Positions 20,873-32,303 of a stretch of 64,000 bases of DNA are shown in pieces (the stretch's first letter is position 1; each line of letters starts with the position of its first letter). The notes beneath the pieces were generated by a model that was not told where the DNA came from, made no database searches, and saw nothing but the letters and a program-made list of their open reading frames with translations. The stretch comes from Megaustenia siamemsis (lineage: Eukaryota > Mollusca > Gastropoda > Stylommatophora > Ariophantidae): positions 53,380,634 through 53,444,633 of the forward strand of contig JAVIAB010000073.1 in the NCBI GenBank assembly GCA_032433765.1. Reading direction: 5' to 3'. The position numbers and the translations under genes are program-made.

Positions 20873-20890
20873 ATAATAGTAGTAGTGGTA
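20680..20890. repeat. Trinucleotide (AGT)n/(GGT)n microsatellite
   Basis: About 210 bp of alternating AGT and GGT blocks. Long reading frames here (poly-Ser/Gly, poly-Val or poly-Leu/Pro) are artefacts of the triplet repeat. Confidence 0.95.
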
Positions 20891-22045
20891 GTTGCTGTAG
20901 CAGTAGTATATTACTATCAGTGTTATTAATAATATTATCTGGCTGGTGAAAGAAGAGTGCGCAGAACCACAAACACTAAAGAGTCAATAATCACGGATTC
21001 TAAACAAACACAAGAACTGAAAAACGATCAGCATATCGTCCAAGTTGGAGACCAAGAGTTTCTGCCCTTTGTACCGTGTTTAGCCCCACAGCTATTATGG
21101 TGATACTATATAGTGTTATCTTTATTATTAGTATTGCTATAGTTATTATCTCCGCTAATATATTTATATGCTACCAATTACATATTTATGATTTAAGAGA
21201 TTATATTTTATTCTGGGTGTGCCAATGGTGACCAACGGTCAGGTTTTTGTCGGATATGACGTCTATTTTATACGCTGGTTTCCGAGTCTGGCAGACTAAA
21301 TGTTTTTTAAAAATTGCCCGCCTTCTTTGGTCTGTTTTCTCTTATAATTCTATTTGTGTTAGATAACGTTGAATACCATACATTTTTATAAGATTATTCG
21401 TGTCCGTATCACGTGACATTATGCATGGACACACATCACACTGGAAATGACGCGAAAGTTAGCAACCTTGACATAGCAACATGTTCTGAGTACAGAAAGT
21501 CCATCAGATTTGTTGTTGCTTGTAGCAGTACAACTGAAAATGTGTTTTCTGAAATTACTACCTAATGAACATTAACTAATTACTAAATGACAAAAGAAAG
21601 AGAAGATTTCGCCACAGTCAGTCTAAATGTATTTTCTTACCAACATTATATATTAAAAAAAAACATGTCTTGTGAAGATTTACACATGCTACAGGAAAAT
21701 ACTCGACTTATCTCTCAAATGCATCTGCTGTCGACAAGCAACAGGTTAGTACTGCAGCAAATACATGTTTATATGCACAATAATAAAACACAAAACGCTG
21801 ATATATTTGCATAACACGTAGATTTGACTATGTTTATGTGACAGTTCTCCACTTAATGGGAAGTTGCGGTGGAGCAGTAGTTTGTGAACGTAGTCTACTG
21901 TTAAAAAGATGTATTGTTCTATCTCCGCCACGGACCAACCACGCTCACAGCGCATAAAATTGGTCAACTGGGATATTTTATGGGAAGGATACACGGTATG
22001 ACGTAGTGCTGAACACATTACCTGAAATATTCACTATATGTTAAA
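20891..22045. other. Intron, no recognised gene
   Basis: Frames at 21587-21814 (plus) and 22018-21746 (minus) overlap without domains. A TAGTTTCTACCCTATGACCCG-like string at 19040 has a faint echo near 21058 (AGTTTCTGCCCTTTGTACCG), possibly an old repeat. Confidence 0.4.
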
Positions 22046-22049
22046 GTAT

Positions 22050-22395
22050 TATTGTCAACAGAAGCATGTTCTGTGTAAGACCCACAGCTGATGGCTTGCG
22101 TCAGGATCGGTGAACCAAAACCATCCAGACCCTCCTCCACCTCTCCGCGGTGCCTCCAGTAACAGACTAACCTGTCTAGTCCGGCCAAGAGTGCAGGAAT
22201 CGAAGAGGGAAGACAACACGGTACTCAAAAATGTCGTGCTGAAGTCGGATGTGTTGGGCCGAAAGGCGCAAATATAACAGTTATACTGCAAACCACAACA
22301 CAATGCAGACACGTCCACTACGTCCTTGTAAGGGCGGATGATGAAAAGGAATATTCTAGTCTACCACGATACTCTAGAATACTTTAGTCATCGGG
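22050..22395 (-). repeat. Dispersed repeat family C copy
   Basis: Contains the family landmarks GATGGCTTGCGTCAGGATCG, CTCCACCTCTCCGCGGTGCC, AAGTCGGATGTGTTGGGCCG, ACGTCCACTACGTCC and the terminus TTTAGTCATCGGGCGAACGC. Shared with 34.96-35.59, 40.48-40.87 and 58.30-58.69 kb. Strand is assigned relative to the copy at 40.48 kb taken as plus; the true transcriptional direction is unknown. No TIRs or clear tRNA head. Confidence 0.8.
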
Positions 22396-22404
22396 CGAAC
22401 GCAA

Positions 22405-22660
22405 CCAGAGTAAAAAGCCCCCGTCACGCAAAGTGACGTATAGGGAATATGGTGTTAGTGACCATACATTTTACAGACCTTCAGCACATGATTTTTGTGG
22501 TAATGTGTCGGTATTACGCCCGTGCCGCTTTACTTTCCCAGAAAAAAATCCGGTGCCCATTTAAGGCTGGGTGAACCCGGAAGCCGTCGGTTGGGATCGA
22601 ACCTTATCCCTTGTCCTTTGTAGTCCAGTTCACTAACCACTGAAATATCGCGGCTCCCCA
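22405..22660 (-). mobile_element. tRNA-derived SINE (family A)
   Basis: Near full length on the minus strand: GGGAGCCGCGATATTTCAGT head, GGTTCGATCC box B, and a body to ...TTTGCGTGACGGGGG. It lies immediately next to the family-C repeat. No clear TSD. Confidence 0.85.
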
Positions 22661-23050
22661 TGTACAAGTTTAAGATATATTGACTCTAAAGTCCCTTGTA
22701 TTATGTTAACATTAATTTACGACAGAGGTTTTTTTTTATGTGACTGAACTATATTGTTTCAAAACTGCAGGAATCGAATGGCATAGAGAACTGAAGAAAT
22801 AAACACATTTTCTTGAAATTATCGATGCTGTTTGACGATGGGTTGAAGAACTGCTAATTAAAGAAGAATATTGGTTCAAGTTGTGTATGGGAGCGTCAAT
22901 AGAACTTTGGTTAGATTTCTGTATTGTGTATGAACGGAGAAGGAAATAGCTGCGAAATAGAACTCTGCCAACCATTCCTCCATATTATGTGGTTTTATAA
23001 GTTATTGTTTCACTCCCCAACAAAATTATGTTATCAATTTTAAAAGAGGA
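22661..23050. other. Intron, nothing recognised
   Basis: AT-rich, with no motif or repeat family recognised. Confidence 0.45.
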
Positions 23051-23054
23051 AGAC

Positions 23055-23480
23055 AATTATGCCTCGAGCTTGGTGTACAAGATGGGCGTGGGCGATCATG
23101 TCCCTCTGTGTTTTCCTGTCATTGTTACTCCATATAAGTTTGATTATTGGCTTCTTTCCATGCCAGATAGTTGCATTGTCTTGTACTTTATCTGTAGTTT
23201 TCATCTTGTTTTTCGCTCTTTCCTATATTTCCTGCTGTTACAACATTTTCAAGTTTGTCTTTTTAGATATCATGATCGGTATAGATCGGACTGTACTCCG
23301 ATCATCTTTTCATCTAATGAGATTCAAAAGGCTTATGTGGACTGACTTCAATCAATCCACCTCCTTCATGCATCTCTCTTAGCTACCAAAATGGTACATT
23401 CAACATTCTTCTGCACAACGACGTTTCTTTTACGGCTATGAACTTTCTGCCAGTTTAATAATTGTTCATGACTAACTTTT
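23055..23480 (-). mobile_element. RTE-like LINE (family A) 3' relic, strongly decayed
   Basis: The plus strand carries GGGCGTGGGCGATCATGTCC, the reverse complement of the family-A terminus, then a diverged C-terminal region (GCTGTTACAACATTTTCAAG, ATTCAACATTCTTCTGC near 23400). These align by eye with the better copy at 53.9-54.4 kb. Confidence 0.55.
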
Positions 23481-25490
23481 GTATGCCAAGATAGGATAAA
23501 AATAACAATGAATGTATTTAATTTTACTTCTGTTAACGATGTCTAATTGCGAAACATGCATACAATAATTATTTGGACATATAATACTGTAACGTGGTCT
23601 TTTCTTCCTGATGTTAAGGTTTTTTTTTTTAAGTTGCCTTTCCTGTTAGCTGTACGATTCACTTAACAACACTTCAAATTTCTCAAGTATCCGTTATCCT
23701 ACAACTTGTCCAATTTAACAAAAGTATTTCAGACTTCATGTGCAAGAGAATAGCTAAACAAAGATGTTTCTACTTTGCGGACAAGACAAAATTAAACAAA
23801 TCAACATTTCGACGGAAACAGGTCTTAATTGACGAACAAACAAATCAGACACCAATATAAAAAAAAAACAAAAGTCCGAATGAAACGATAAACTGAAAAG
23901 TTACATTGGTCACTTTGATACTGCTTGAAAATAAATGTTAAAATACTAACATGTTAAGCTGTTGAACACAGCACACAAACTTAAAGACTTTAGATGGTCA
24001 TTTGTGGTATAGTTAGTAACATGAAAAGCAATTCTTAAAAAAAAAAAAAATAGTAAATGGCATATGTAGCGTACATCTTTGAAGATTAGGTGAGCAACAC
24101 ACATAACAATACACACGTTTCTTAGTGAATGGAAGCTTACGCACAGAAGCAGACATGTATCTCCTTTTCACAAATTTGCATCCCCTCACATCTCCATTTT
24201 AAAAAAATTCTGGTTCCAGAATGGTGGAGCATAGTTTATGTTTCATTGAGCGCCGCAGGTTTCGCGTCCAATATTGCTCAATCTCAGCTCTGTCATGTAG
24301 ATTGCTCTGCTAAAATCAAGTGGAGGTTGGGGATTCTGCGCAGGTGCAATGGAGTTCGTGCCCATGTCTGCGATCTTTTCAATGAATCAAGCGTTGTGAG
24401 TAGATCCATTGTTATCAAACGTTGTACGTACTTAGTCGTGGTGTTGGACGATGTTGTCTATAACGCGCGGGCTGTAAAATAAGTAGGATATTATGAAGAT
24501 TCCGATTAGGTTCGTGAATATGCAGCTCTGGCGCAACTGATGAATCTTCAAGTCAAGAGGGATGTTGCCTCAATTCTGGGAAACTACAAGGAGCACAGGG
24601 AAGAAATGAGAACCAGTTTTTATTTCCCTGTTTTATTTCACGCTGAAGAATTTGCTGAGCAGGAGATCTGAACACTCATGGATTGGTGTTCGTTATGCGA
24701 TGAAGATAATCCGGTGACTAACTATGTAACACACGCGCGTGCGCGCGCACACACACACACACCATTTTATTTCTTTTACTAGCGTTTCCTTTGGAAAAAC
24801 AACGCTAGCTTTGTTAATTGTGCTTCTTATAGTCAGTATAGTTATACCATCAACTTGTTATTTCATTTGTACTACACGTCAATCTTTACAAACAGCAGGA
24901 TAGGCGAGTAATGGGGGGAAAGCAGCAATCAATATTAAAATGAGGAAGTAAAAACATATAACTGCAGTGCACTAAATTTAATAAAACAAAATTACAGTTG
25001 AAAGAAATGGAAGAGCTCTTAATCTTGACAAAAATAAACTCTCAAAATATGTGAAACAGATGTCCGGAAGAGACAAGCTAACAACTTTCTGCGCACGTTT
25101 CATTCCTCTGTTTGTCCAGAGGGGGTTATATTTGACAACTCCGTAGTCACGTAGTGTAAGCGTAGTGTAAGTGTGATAGGTGTAAGTGAGACATCAAGTA
25201 CATGAAGATGAGACTAATGGGCTCACGTATGTGTTAAGATGTCCTCTACTAATTGAAAACAACACAAGTTTGCATGACGACGCCGATAAAACCACAGCAA
25301 GTATCAAATTATAAACTTATTGTAGAGTAAAAGACGTATTTTATTGTCGCAGTGGAGTGAAGCACTACGTCACCGTAATTAAGCCAATGGTGAAGAGGCC
25401 AGTGCTCCTACTTAACCAACGGAGTTAAGTGTCCTTTTTTGATTCATGTGGGTGGACTAAACAGCGTCAAAACTGTAAACGAACCAATGC
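23481..25490. other. Intron, no recognised gene
   Basis: Includes an alternating purine-pyrimidine run at 24728-24762 ((CACG)/(GCGC)/(CA)n), a candidate Z-DNA-forming tract. The open frame 24129-24482 (plus) shows no domain. Confidence 0.4.
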
Positions 25491-25499
25491 ACGGCGCGC

Positions 25500-26290
25500 T
25501 ACCAGTTGTCTATCGACAATCTACAAATTATCTAACAGTCCTCTATCGACAATCTACAAATTATCTAACAGTCCTCTATCGACAATTTACAAATTATCTA
25601 ACAGCTCTGTATAGACAATCTATAAATTATCTAACAGCCCTCTATAGACAATCTACAAATTATCTAACAGTCCTCTATCGACAATCTACAAATTATCTAA
25701 CAGTCCTCTATCGACAATCTACAAATTATCTAACAGTCCTCTATCGACAATTTACAAATTATCTAACAGTCCTCTATCGACAATCTACAAATTATCTAAC
25801 AGTCCTCTATCGACAATCTACAAATTATCTAACAGTCCTCTATCGACAATCTACAAATTATCTAACAGTCCTCTATCGACAATTTACAAATTATCTAACA
25901 GTCCTCTATCGACAATCTACAAATTATCTAACAGTCCTCTATCGACAATCTACAAATTATCTAACAGTCCTCTATCGACAATTTACAAATTATCTAACAG
26001 CTCTGTATAGACAATCTATAAATTATCTAACAGCCCTCTATCGACAATCTACAAATTATCTAACAGCCCTCTAGACAATCTACAAATTATCTAACAGCCC
26101 TCTAGACAATCTACAAATTATCTAACAGCTCTCTATAGACAATCTACAAATTATCTAACAGCTCTCTATAGACAATCTACAAATTATCTAACAGCCCTCT
26201 ATCCACAATCTACAAATTATTTAACAGCCCTCTATCGACAATCTACAAATTATTTAACAGCCCTCTATCCACAATCTACAAATTACTGTA
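25500..26290. repeat. 33 bp minisatellite, about 24 units
   Basis: Unit CCTCTATCGACAATCTACAA / ATTATCTAACAGT (33 bp). Because 33 is divisible by 3 the array stays open as an 11-residue repeat (YRQSTNYLTVL) for over 200 codons, but there is no start context, signal or flanking exon evidence. Later units drop 3 bp (CTCTAGACAATC) and carry TATTTAACAGC variants. Confidence 0.95.
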
Positions 26291-26299
26291 GACCATAAA

Positions 26300-26635
26300 T
26301 AATTTAATTGTGTCCGTCATGTAGACTGTGAGATAGAAACTGCCAGTAACCATATTTTTGTCAATGGCCATCTGCAGAGTTACTGGTGGTGTGGTCAGGT
26401 TCATGCCAACTTTAGCTTTCAACAATCTCAAGTACCCATTTACAGAAGCTGGGTAAACGCCAAAGTTGTTTTAGTTTGAGAAACAAATTCGTCAGGTTTT
26501 GAATTTCAACCCAGACCCACCAAGCAGACGTAAGTCACTTTACTGCACTGACTTCACGTACATAAGTAGACACAAGCTTGCATGTATATCATTTCAACTA
26601 TTTTGTTTTGGTGAAAAAAGAGGTAATATCTACGT
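26300..26635. other. Intron, nothing recognised
   Basis: Unique-looking sequence between the minisatellite and a LINE fragment. Confidence 0.45.
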
Positions 26636-26639
26636 TTAA

Positions 26640-27262
26640 AAAATGCATCATAAAAATAAACAGGACAAATCTAAAACAAGTGCAGCGCTTCAAATACTTG
26701 GGTGCAATAATAACATCAGATGAAAGATGCATCACATAAATAAAAAGCAGAATTGCTCAGGCCAAAATAGCATTTCAGAAAATGAAAAACATATTATGAT
26801 AGAAGTGAGAAAGAGAGTTCATCGGTTCTATATAGAACCAATTCTGACCTATGGAAGTGAGTCATGGACCGTAAACTAACAAATGAAAAGACGATTAGAG
26901 ACCACAGTGATGAGATTTCTCAGAAGAATGTTGAAAGCTCCCTGGACAGCTAAAAAGATGAGCGAAGAAATTCTGATACAGGCCAACACAAAAAGGGAGT
27001 TCATAAGAAACATCCGAAAGAAACAATCAACATTTTCCGGGCACATCATGAGAAGAGGAAAGTTGGAATACTTGGTTACAACTTGCAAAATACAGGGAAA
27101 GAGATATCGCGGACGACAAAGATAGAAAATACTGGATAGATTGATGTCATGGCATTGAAAACAGTCAACAACAGAACTGATACGATGCATGGTAGATAGA
27201 AGTTTGTGGAAGGACACGATCGCCAACGCCAACCGTTATGACACATGATGATACACAAGCTA
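26640..27262 (+). mobile_element. RTE-like LINE (family A) 3' third
   Basis: Runs from a LQ-x-LG-x-x-NNI-like segment through FYIEPILTYGSESWTVN, ETTVMRFLRRMLKAPWTAKK, SGHIMRRGKLEYLVTTCKIQ and LWKDTIANANR to an ATGATGATAC tail. Multiple stops. Closest by eye to the fragment at 12.94-13.21 kb (same CTVDRR/CMVDRS-type ending). Confidence 0.8.
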
Positions 27263-27780
27263 TCTAGGAGAAAATACATCACGCACAGGCCTAATAATGA
27301 TTTTAAGTATAATGGTGTGATAAAGCTTGAAACTACAGTCCCCACTTTATATCACATTCATACATTTATTTTTTTAAAAAAGGCATTTGATTGTTTTTTA
27401 TACAGAGGAATGTTGTGGAAGTTGCTAAGTCTTCACAGAAAGCTCCGTCCCTAGAAAGCTTATTCACCATAAAAACACTGTGTGCTCTCACATAATCATG
27501 AAGAAACGCATGACAAAATGAACATCTTGACGAGAGCTCACAAATGCTAGGATTTAACATAAATATAGATAGATGAGATCCAAAATCTTTTGAATTAGTG
27601 CAGTTTGCTATAACCAAATAAATAACAATAGGAAAAATACCTCTACAAGACGTAAAATCTTATATAATCTAAATAGTAATATAAACAAAGAAAGAGGAAC
27701 AGGAGAACGGTACCAAATAAAAGCTACACAATTTCAAGAAGAGCTTTAATTGCACTAGTAAATATATGGAGATTGAAATA
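27263..27780. other. Intron, nothing recognised
   Basis: AT-rich; a T-run plus KKAFDCFLYR-like stretch near 27375-27410 could be a scrap of RT motif A but is too short to call. Confidence 0.4.
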
Positions 27781-27799
27781 AACTAGGTTAGATACAAAA

Positions 27800-28215
27800 T
27801 TAACATTTTCAACTCCAATGTTAAATCAGTCCTTTTATATTGCTGATAAACATGGAGAGCTATAAAAATTAGTCACAAAGATATATACTTCAATACCACG
27901 CTAGTGAAGACTGTATTTGAACAGAGATGTTGCATAGAGCGAGTATAGTTATTTTGTGTCGAATATATTTTGTAAGCTTTAGAGTCAATGCATTAGGAGA
28001 TATCGTATTGCCTCAATGCTGCGAAGCTCTGTATAAAGAGTTTCCTATTACTTTCGTAAATGGATGCTTGTTCAAAATAAAAGGATGGAAATGGCAGGAC
28101 AAAATCACAAACTTAAAACTATGGCAAAATATCAGACAAATGGCAGTGGTCATGGAGGAAACGGTACGGCTTAGAAAGTGTTTGTTGATAACCTGTGCTC
28201 CAGATTGGTAACACC
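27800..28215 (+). mobile_element. LINE (family C) C-terminal relic
   Basis: Shares TTTTCAACTCCAATGTTAAA, GGATGGAAATGGCAGGACAA and the end AAGACCTGTGCTCCACAGGG-type motif (here AACCTGTGCTCCAGA) with the copies at 30.76 and 36.59 kb. Internal deletion relative to 36.59-37.05 kb. Confidence 0.65.
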
Positions 28216-28727
28216 GGTCAGAAGCTGCATAAGCTGCTTTGTTTCCCCCCCCCCCTCCCCCTACGTTTAAGCATAATTTTACTGTCTTTATGAAAAAAAA
28301 AAAATACCTGAAATAAGTACATCCGAGGAAATGGATACATTTTAAAAAGAAACTAAAGAGAAGAAACATTCTCTGTGACATTTTCTCCAAACTCAGATGC
28401 TTCCTACTGGAAAGCTAACGATACATATCACCGTGTTGTTATAACATCTCACATCGCTATCCAACAACATTAAGACATATGGGAGTCTATTCCTACTCCT
28501 TAGAGCACCACTTTTAATGAAGTAAAAACCTGAAACCCTTTACCTTAAGGGGAGGCTAGTAATCAAATTGCCTCTTGTTGCAAACGTATACCATATCACT
28601 CAATACGCAACTAAATATACGAAAACCGATGTGGTGCATTACTATAGATTTATTTAGATACAATTAGAATGATATGTTGATGTTACCTTCGTATACATAT
28701 AGAAATGATGTTGATTTTCTTGCTTAC
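28216..28727. other. Intron downstream of the large PDZ-LIM exon
   Basis: Holds a C-run (CCCCCCCCCCTCCCCC at 28245-28260). No coding trace. Confidence 0.5.
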
Positions 28728-30345
28728 CTGATAGTTAGGTCGTCTGTTGGAAATAGCATACCCGTTGTTGAGGGGTAGGGCTGGCGCAGGAGGAGGTGGC
28801 GGCGGGGGAGGCTGAGCTGCCCAAACTGGAGGAGGTGCTGGTTGATACTTTGCTGAACCCAAGTTCAGACTGTTGACATCATCACTAACACTTGATGAGG
28901 GGTCGTACACATTGATATCTCGCTTGTTCTCACCTGTCGCTGACCCGGAACTTGCTGGCCCGCTTAAGGGCATGAAAGGCACGGCTGTGTACACTTCCTC
29001 AGACTTGGAAGGTTTTACTGAGAAGTTTGCAGCTTTGGAAGCATCAAAATCGATGCCCTTGCTTTCAATTTCACTGTTGTCAACGTGTTGATTAATAGCG
29101 TGGGTTTGTACGGGGCCTGAGTAAGCAGCAGTTGTGAATGATTCTGGTGGTCTATAAGGTCTGGCTGTGTAATTTGTAGGAAGTGTATGCACTCCACTTT
29201 CTAGGGTATTCTGGTCAAAGCTCACCTTCCTAATCGCAGGTTGGACTGAAGAAAATCCGGAAGTGGATCCTGGAGTTACCTGACTGTAGAAAGGCTTTGG
29301 TTGTGGATTAGTTATCGGTATTGTAGGCTGGTTGAATGCTGGGCCTTGTGAGGTTTGAGATGGGGTGTACGGTTTAGGCGTAGAAAAAGGCTGTGGTGTG
29401 CTTTTGTAGATGTTGTTATTCATGCTGTATGCTGGCTTTGTGTGTGGCAGGGTTGAGTATGTGTTGCTTCCAGATCCGTGGATGTTTGAGCGATCTGAGC
29501 TACTGCTGGTTCCGAATTCGTAGGCAGTACTTTGACTGATGTTGAGACTTGCTGTTGGCATGGTCGGTTCTGTGTTAGGAAAACTCGAAATAGCACTTGC
29601 TGGAGGCCGAGGACTTACTTGTGCTAAATTTGCTGGGGGACTAAAAGGACGAGGGGCTGTGTTGTAAGGCGAGTGTGTTGTCGAGTTACTGGAAGGGTGT
29701 GACAACTTGGGAGCTGGATTGACAACAATATGTTGCGGTGCATGAGGACTAGAATAAATTGGCGTGCCAGTACCAACATCAACATCTACCCAAAGGTTTG
29801 GATTGAAAGAGTTCTGGCTTGTGTTTTGTGTTCTTGGATCATAAATGGAAGATCCTCCAGGTTCTATGTAACCACCAACGTCACTGTTATTTGTGTAACC
29901 GCCCACTCCACGTGGCAATGAATTGGTGTTGTAGCTCTCACTGGGCGGTACGAAGCCTCGAATGTTCTCAGGGCCACCTGGGGAATCATGCACTACGTCC
30001 TGTTTTTTGTAAGCTAACGTGTAATCTGGAAAGTTAAAGCCCTCGCCTCCTGCATTGTCTTCATTGTCGTCATAATTATTATAGGTGTATCCGCTCGGCT
30101 GTTGTACCGGAGTTATCGTGTTCAATGCATCTACTTTAAATACATTAGGAGATTGGGTCTGGGAGTCCAAATTCCTGGCGGTTGTAGAATAGCTGGGACT
30201 TGCACTGTTGTTGCTGTAGTTGCTGTTGCTCAAAGGAATGCCAGTGCCAAATCCTTTTGGGGCAGTGTTATAATCGTTCACCTCTGACACATGAATTCCA
30301 TATTCTGTCGGAGATAACGGGCCTTGCGGATTTGTATCTTCTAGC
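28728..30345 (-). CDS. PDZ-LIM gene large disordered exon (1618 bp)
   Basis: Acceptor ATTATTAG before 30345; the first G completes AA|G after the PDZ exon. The frame then runs LEDTNPQGPLSPTEYGIHVS and stays open for about 539 codons to ...RRPNYQ with donor CAG|GTAAGC after 28728 (phase 0). Composition is Ser/Pro/Thr/Asn/Tyr-rich with no folded domain. YNNYDDNEDNAGG is an acidic patch, and the C-terminal end has a proline run (WAAQPPPPPPPPAPALP). Such exons in Zasp/PDLIM genes encode flexible spacers between PDZ and LIM domains. A start inside this exon (MSEVNDYN...) is unlikely because the upstream phase joins the PDZ exon cleanly. The polyproline run could bind profilin, SH3 or EVH1 partners (inference). 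Confidence 0.85.
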
Positions 30346-30754
30346 CTAATAATAGCAACGAAAATATAAATTGTTAAAAAATAGATTAATTGAAGATTAA
30401 TAAAAATACAAGATTATACAGAAAGACTACACAGGTAAGGCATAAAAAGCCAAAACAAAACCGCATATAAAAAAAAAGCTATTCTTATACCTGACGTTTG
30501 AGCTTCAAAATATACGGTAAGTAATTCTTCTCTTTACTTCCTCTAGAGCCACCATCGGACGTCAAGAAAACCATAAGGTTCTAGATCTCGCTCCTCCTAG
30601 ATTCCTCAAAGATTAACTTTTAGTGTTATTGTTGAACTTTCGGATGTTGTCCCTGTCGTATTTGGATCTCCCTCAGGCTCTTTGTTTGCTTGCCTTTCTC
30701 TGTATATGAAATATTCTTGAATGGTGTGGAATCTCTAGACATGTTCTCAAAGTG
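30346..30754. other. Intron between PDZ exon and large exon, nothing recognised
   Basis: AT-rich; no second acceptor in phase or additional exon was evident. Confidence 0.5.
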
Positions 30755-31060
30755 TGCAAGCCTTATTTATATATTGTCCCACCAAGACGATAGTGCCAGA
30801 TAGGACTCATACTGTGGAAGCCAAGTGATAGTATTACACGACAAGCCCTTTTCTGGAATCCCCAGGGGAGGAGACAAAGAGGAAGACTAATATCTACTTT
30901 GGAGAAAACAAGTGGAAGCAGAGGATGAGGAGGTTGTGGAAGACATGGAACGATCATAAAAGAATGGCAAGAAACAGAACGGCATGGAAAGCGTTTGTTG
31001 AAGACCTGTGCTCCACAGGGAGCTAAAAGGAAGAAGCAGAAGAAGAAGATTGCAAGCAGT
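30755..31060 (+). mobile_element. LINE (family C) C-terminal relic
   Basis: GTGCCAGATAGGACTCATAC, then CTGGAATCCCCAGGGGAGGA, GGAAGACATGGAACGATCAT and AAGACCTGTGCTCCACAGGG, then GGAAGAAGCAGAAGAAGAAG. The same order of motifs occurs at 36.82-37.05 kb. The frame is broken. Confidence 0.75.
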
Positions 31061-31084
31061 TCCTGACTGGATAAATGTCAATGA

Positions 31085-31330
31085 TTTTTTTTTAGTAGTT
31101 CAAGATTAACTACTTGTCCATTATTTTTTTTAGTAGTTCAAGATTAACTACTTGTCCATTATTATTTTTAGTAGTTCAAGATTAACTACTTGTCCATTAT
31201 TTTTTTTTTAGTAGTTCAAGATTAACTACTTACTACTTGTCGATTATTTTTTTAGTAGTTCAAGATTAACTACTTGTCGATTATTTTTTTTAGTAGTTCA
31301 AGATTAACTACTTGTCGATTATTTCCTTCA
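31085..31330. repeat. About 45 bp minisatellite (AGTAGTTCAAGATTAACTACTTGTC)
   Basis: Six units of AGTAGTTCAAGATTAACTAC / TTGTC(C/G)ATTATTTTTTTT. Each unit holds the internal dyad AGTAGTT...AACTACT, so transcripts could form small hairpins. Confidence 0.9.
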
Positions 31331-32025
31331 GTAGCTCAAGACGGGTTGTGTGTTGACTATTTCCTAGAGCTGTTCAAAGCTAGTTATATGTCGATTATTT
31401 CCCTTAGAAGTTCAAGACTGGTAGTGTGTCGAATTTTTCATTTCAAGTTCTAGTTCAAGACTGGTAATGTGTCAAATTTGTAATTAATAGTTCTAGTTCA
31501 AGACTGGTAATGTGTCCAATTTTTCATTACTAGTTCTAGTTCAAGACTGGTAGTGTGTCGAATTTTTCATTTCAAGTTCTAGTTCAAGACTGGTAATGTG
31601 TCAAATTTGTAATTAATAGTTCTAGTTCAAGACTGGTAATGTGTCCAATTTTTCATTACTAATTCTAGTTCAAGACTGGTAATGTGTCGAATTTTTCATT
31701 TCTAGTTCTAGTTCAAGACTGGTAATGTGTCAAATTTGTAATTACTAGTTCTAGTTCAAGACTGGTAGTGTGTCAAATTTGTAATTACTAGTTCTAGTTC
31801 AAGACTGGTAATGTGTCAAATTTGTAATTACTAGTTCTAGTTCAAAACTGGTAATGTGTCAAATTTGTAATTACTAGTTCTAGTTCAAGACTGGTAATGT
31901 GTCAAATTTTTCATTTCTAGTTCAAGACTGGTCATGTGTCAAATTTTTCATTTCTAGTTCTAGTTCAAGACTGGTCATGTGTCAAATTTTTCATTACTAG
32001 TTCAAGACTGGCTATATGTCGATTA
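31331..32025. repeat. About 44 bp minisatellite (AGTTCAAGACTGGTAATGTGTC)
   Basis: About 15 units AGTTCTAGTTCAAGACTGGT / (A/C)ATGTGTC(A/G)AATTT(T/G), probably derived from the adjacent 45 bp array since the first units are intermediate. A three-unit higher-order block repeats at 31430-31540 and 31550-31660. Confidence 0.9.
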
Positions 32026-32301
32026 TTTCCTTTATAAGGAACCCAAGTAACGCCGTTGCAAAAAGCATTCGCCCGCAGATCAGGCGACACGATTTCGAAT
32101 GCCGCTCGTCGAATCCAAGGTTTGCTAAATATTCATGTGGTTCACCCAGCCACCAGGTAAATTGGAAACTACAGCTTATGCGTGCGAAGGAAGAGGTATT
32201 TCGTTAAAGATCTCGTGGTGTGTGCTACAACAGCGGGGAGTTTCTTGCTAAGTACCTGCCGGATGTTGTACCGTATGGTTTTGTTACTGTTGCTATGACA
32301 C
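32026..32301. other. Short unique stretch, possible old SINE
   Basis: AAGCATTCGCCCGCAGATCA ... GATTTCGAATGCC could be a diverged tRNA-like head, but box motifs are poor. Confidence 0.25.
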
Positions 32302-32303
32302 TA

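Noticed and set aside
20511..20972. Long Leu/Pro, Ser/Gly and Val frames
   Set aside because: They are the three readings of a trinucleotide microsatellite next to a real exon; only 20636-20515 on the minus strand is supported by splice sites and phase.
25439..26074. 211-codon YRQSTNYLTVL repeat as a protein gene
   Set aside because: Stop-free only because the unit is 33 bp; no start context, no flanking exons, later units lose the frame.
28683..30290. Stand-alone 535-codon gene starting at MSEVNDYN
   Set aside because: The frame is open upstream to an acceptor at 30345 that joins the PDZ exon in phase, so this is an internal exon.
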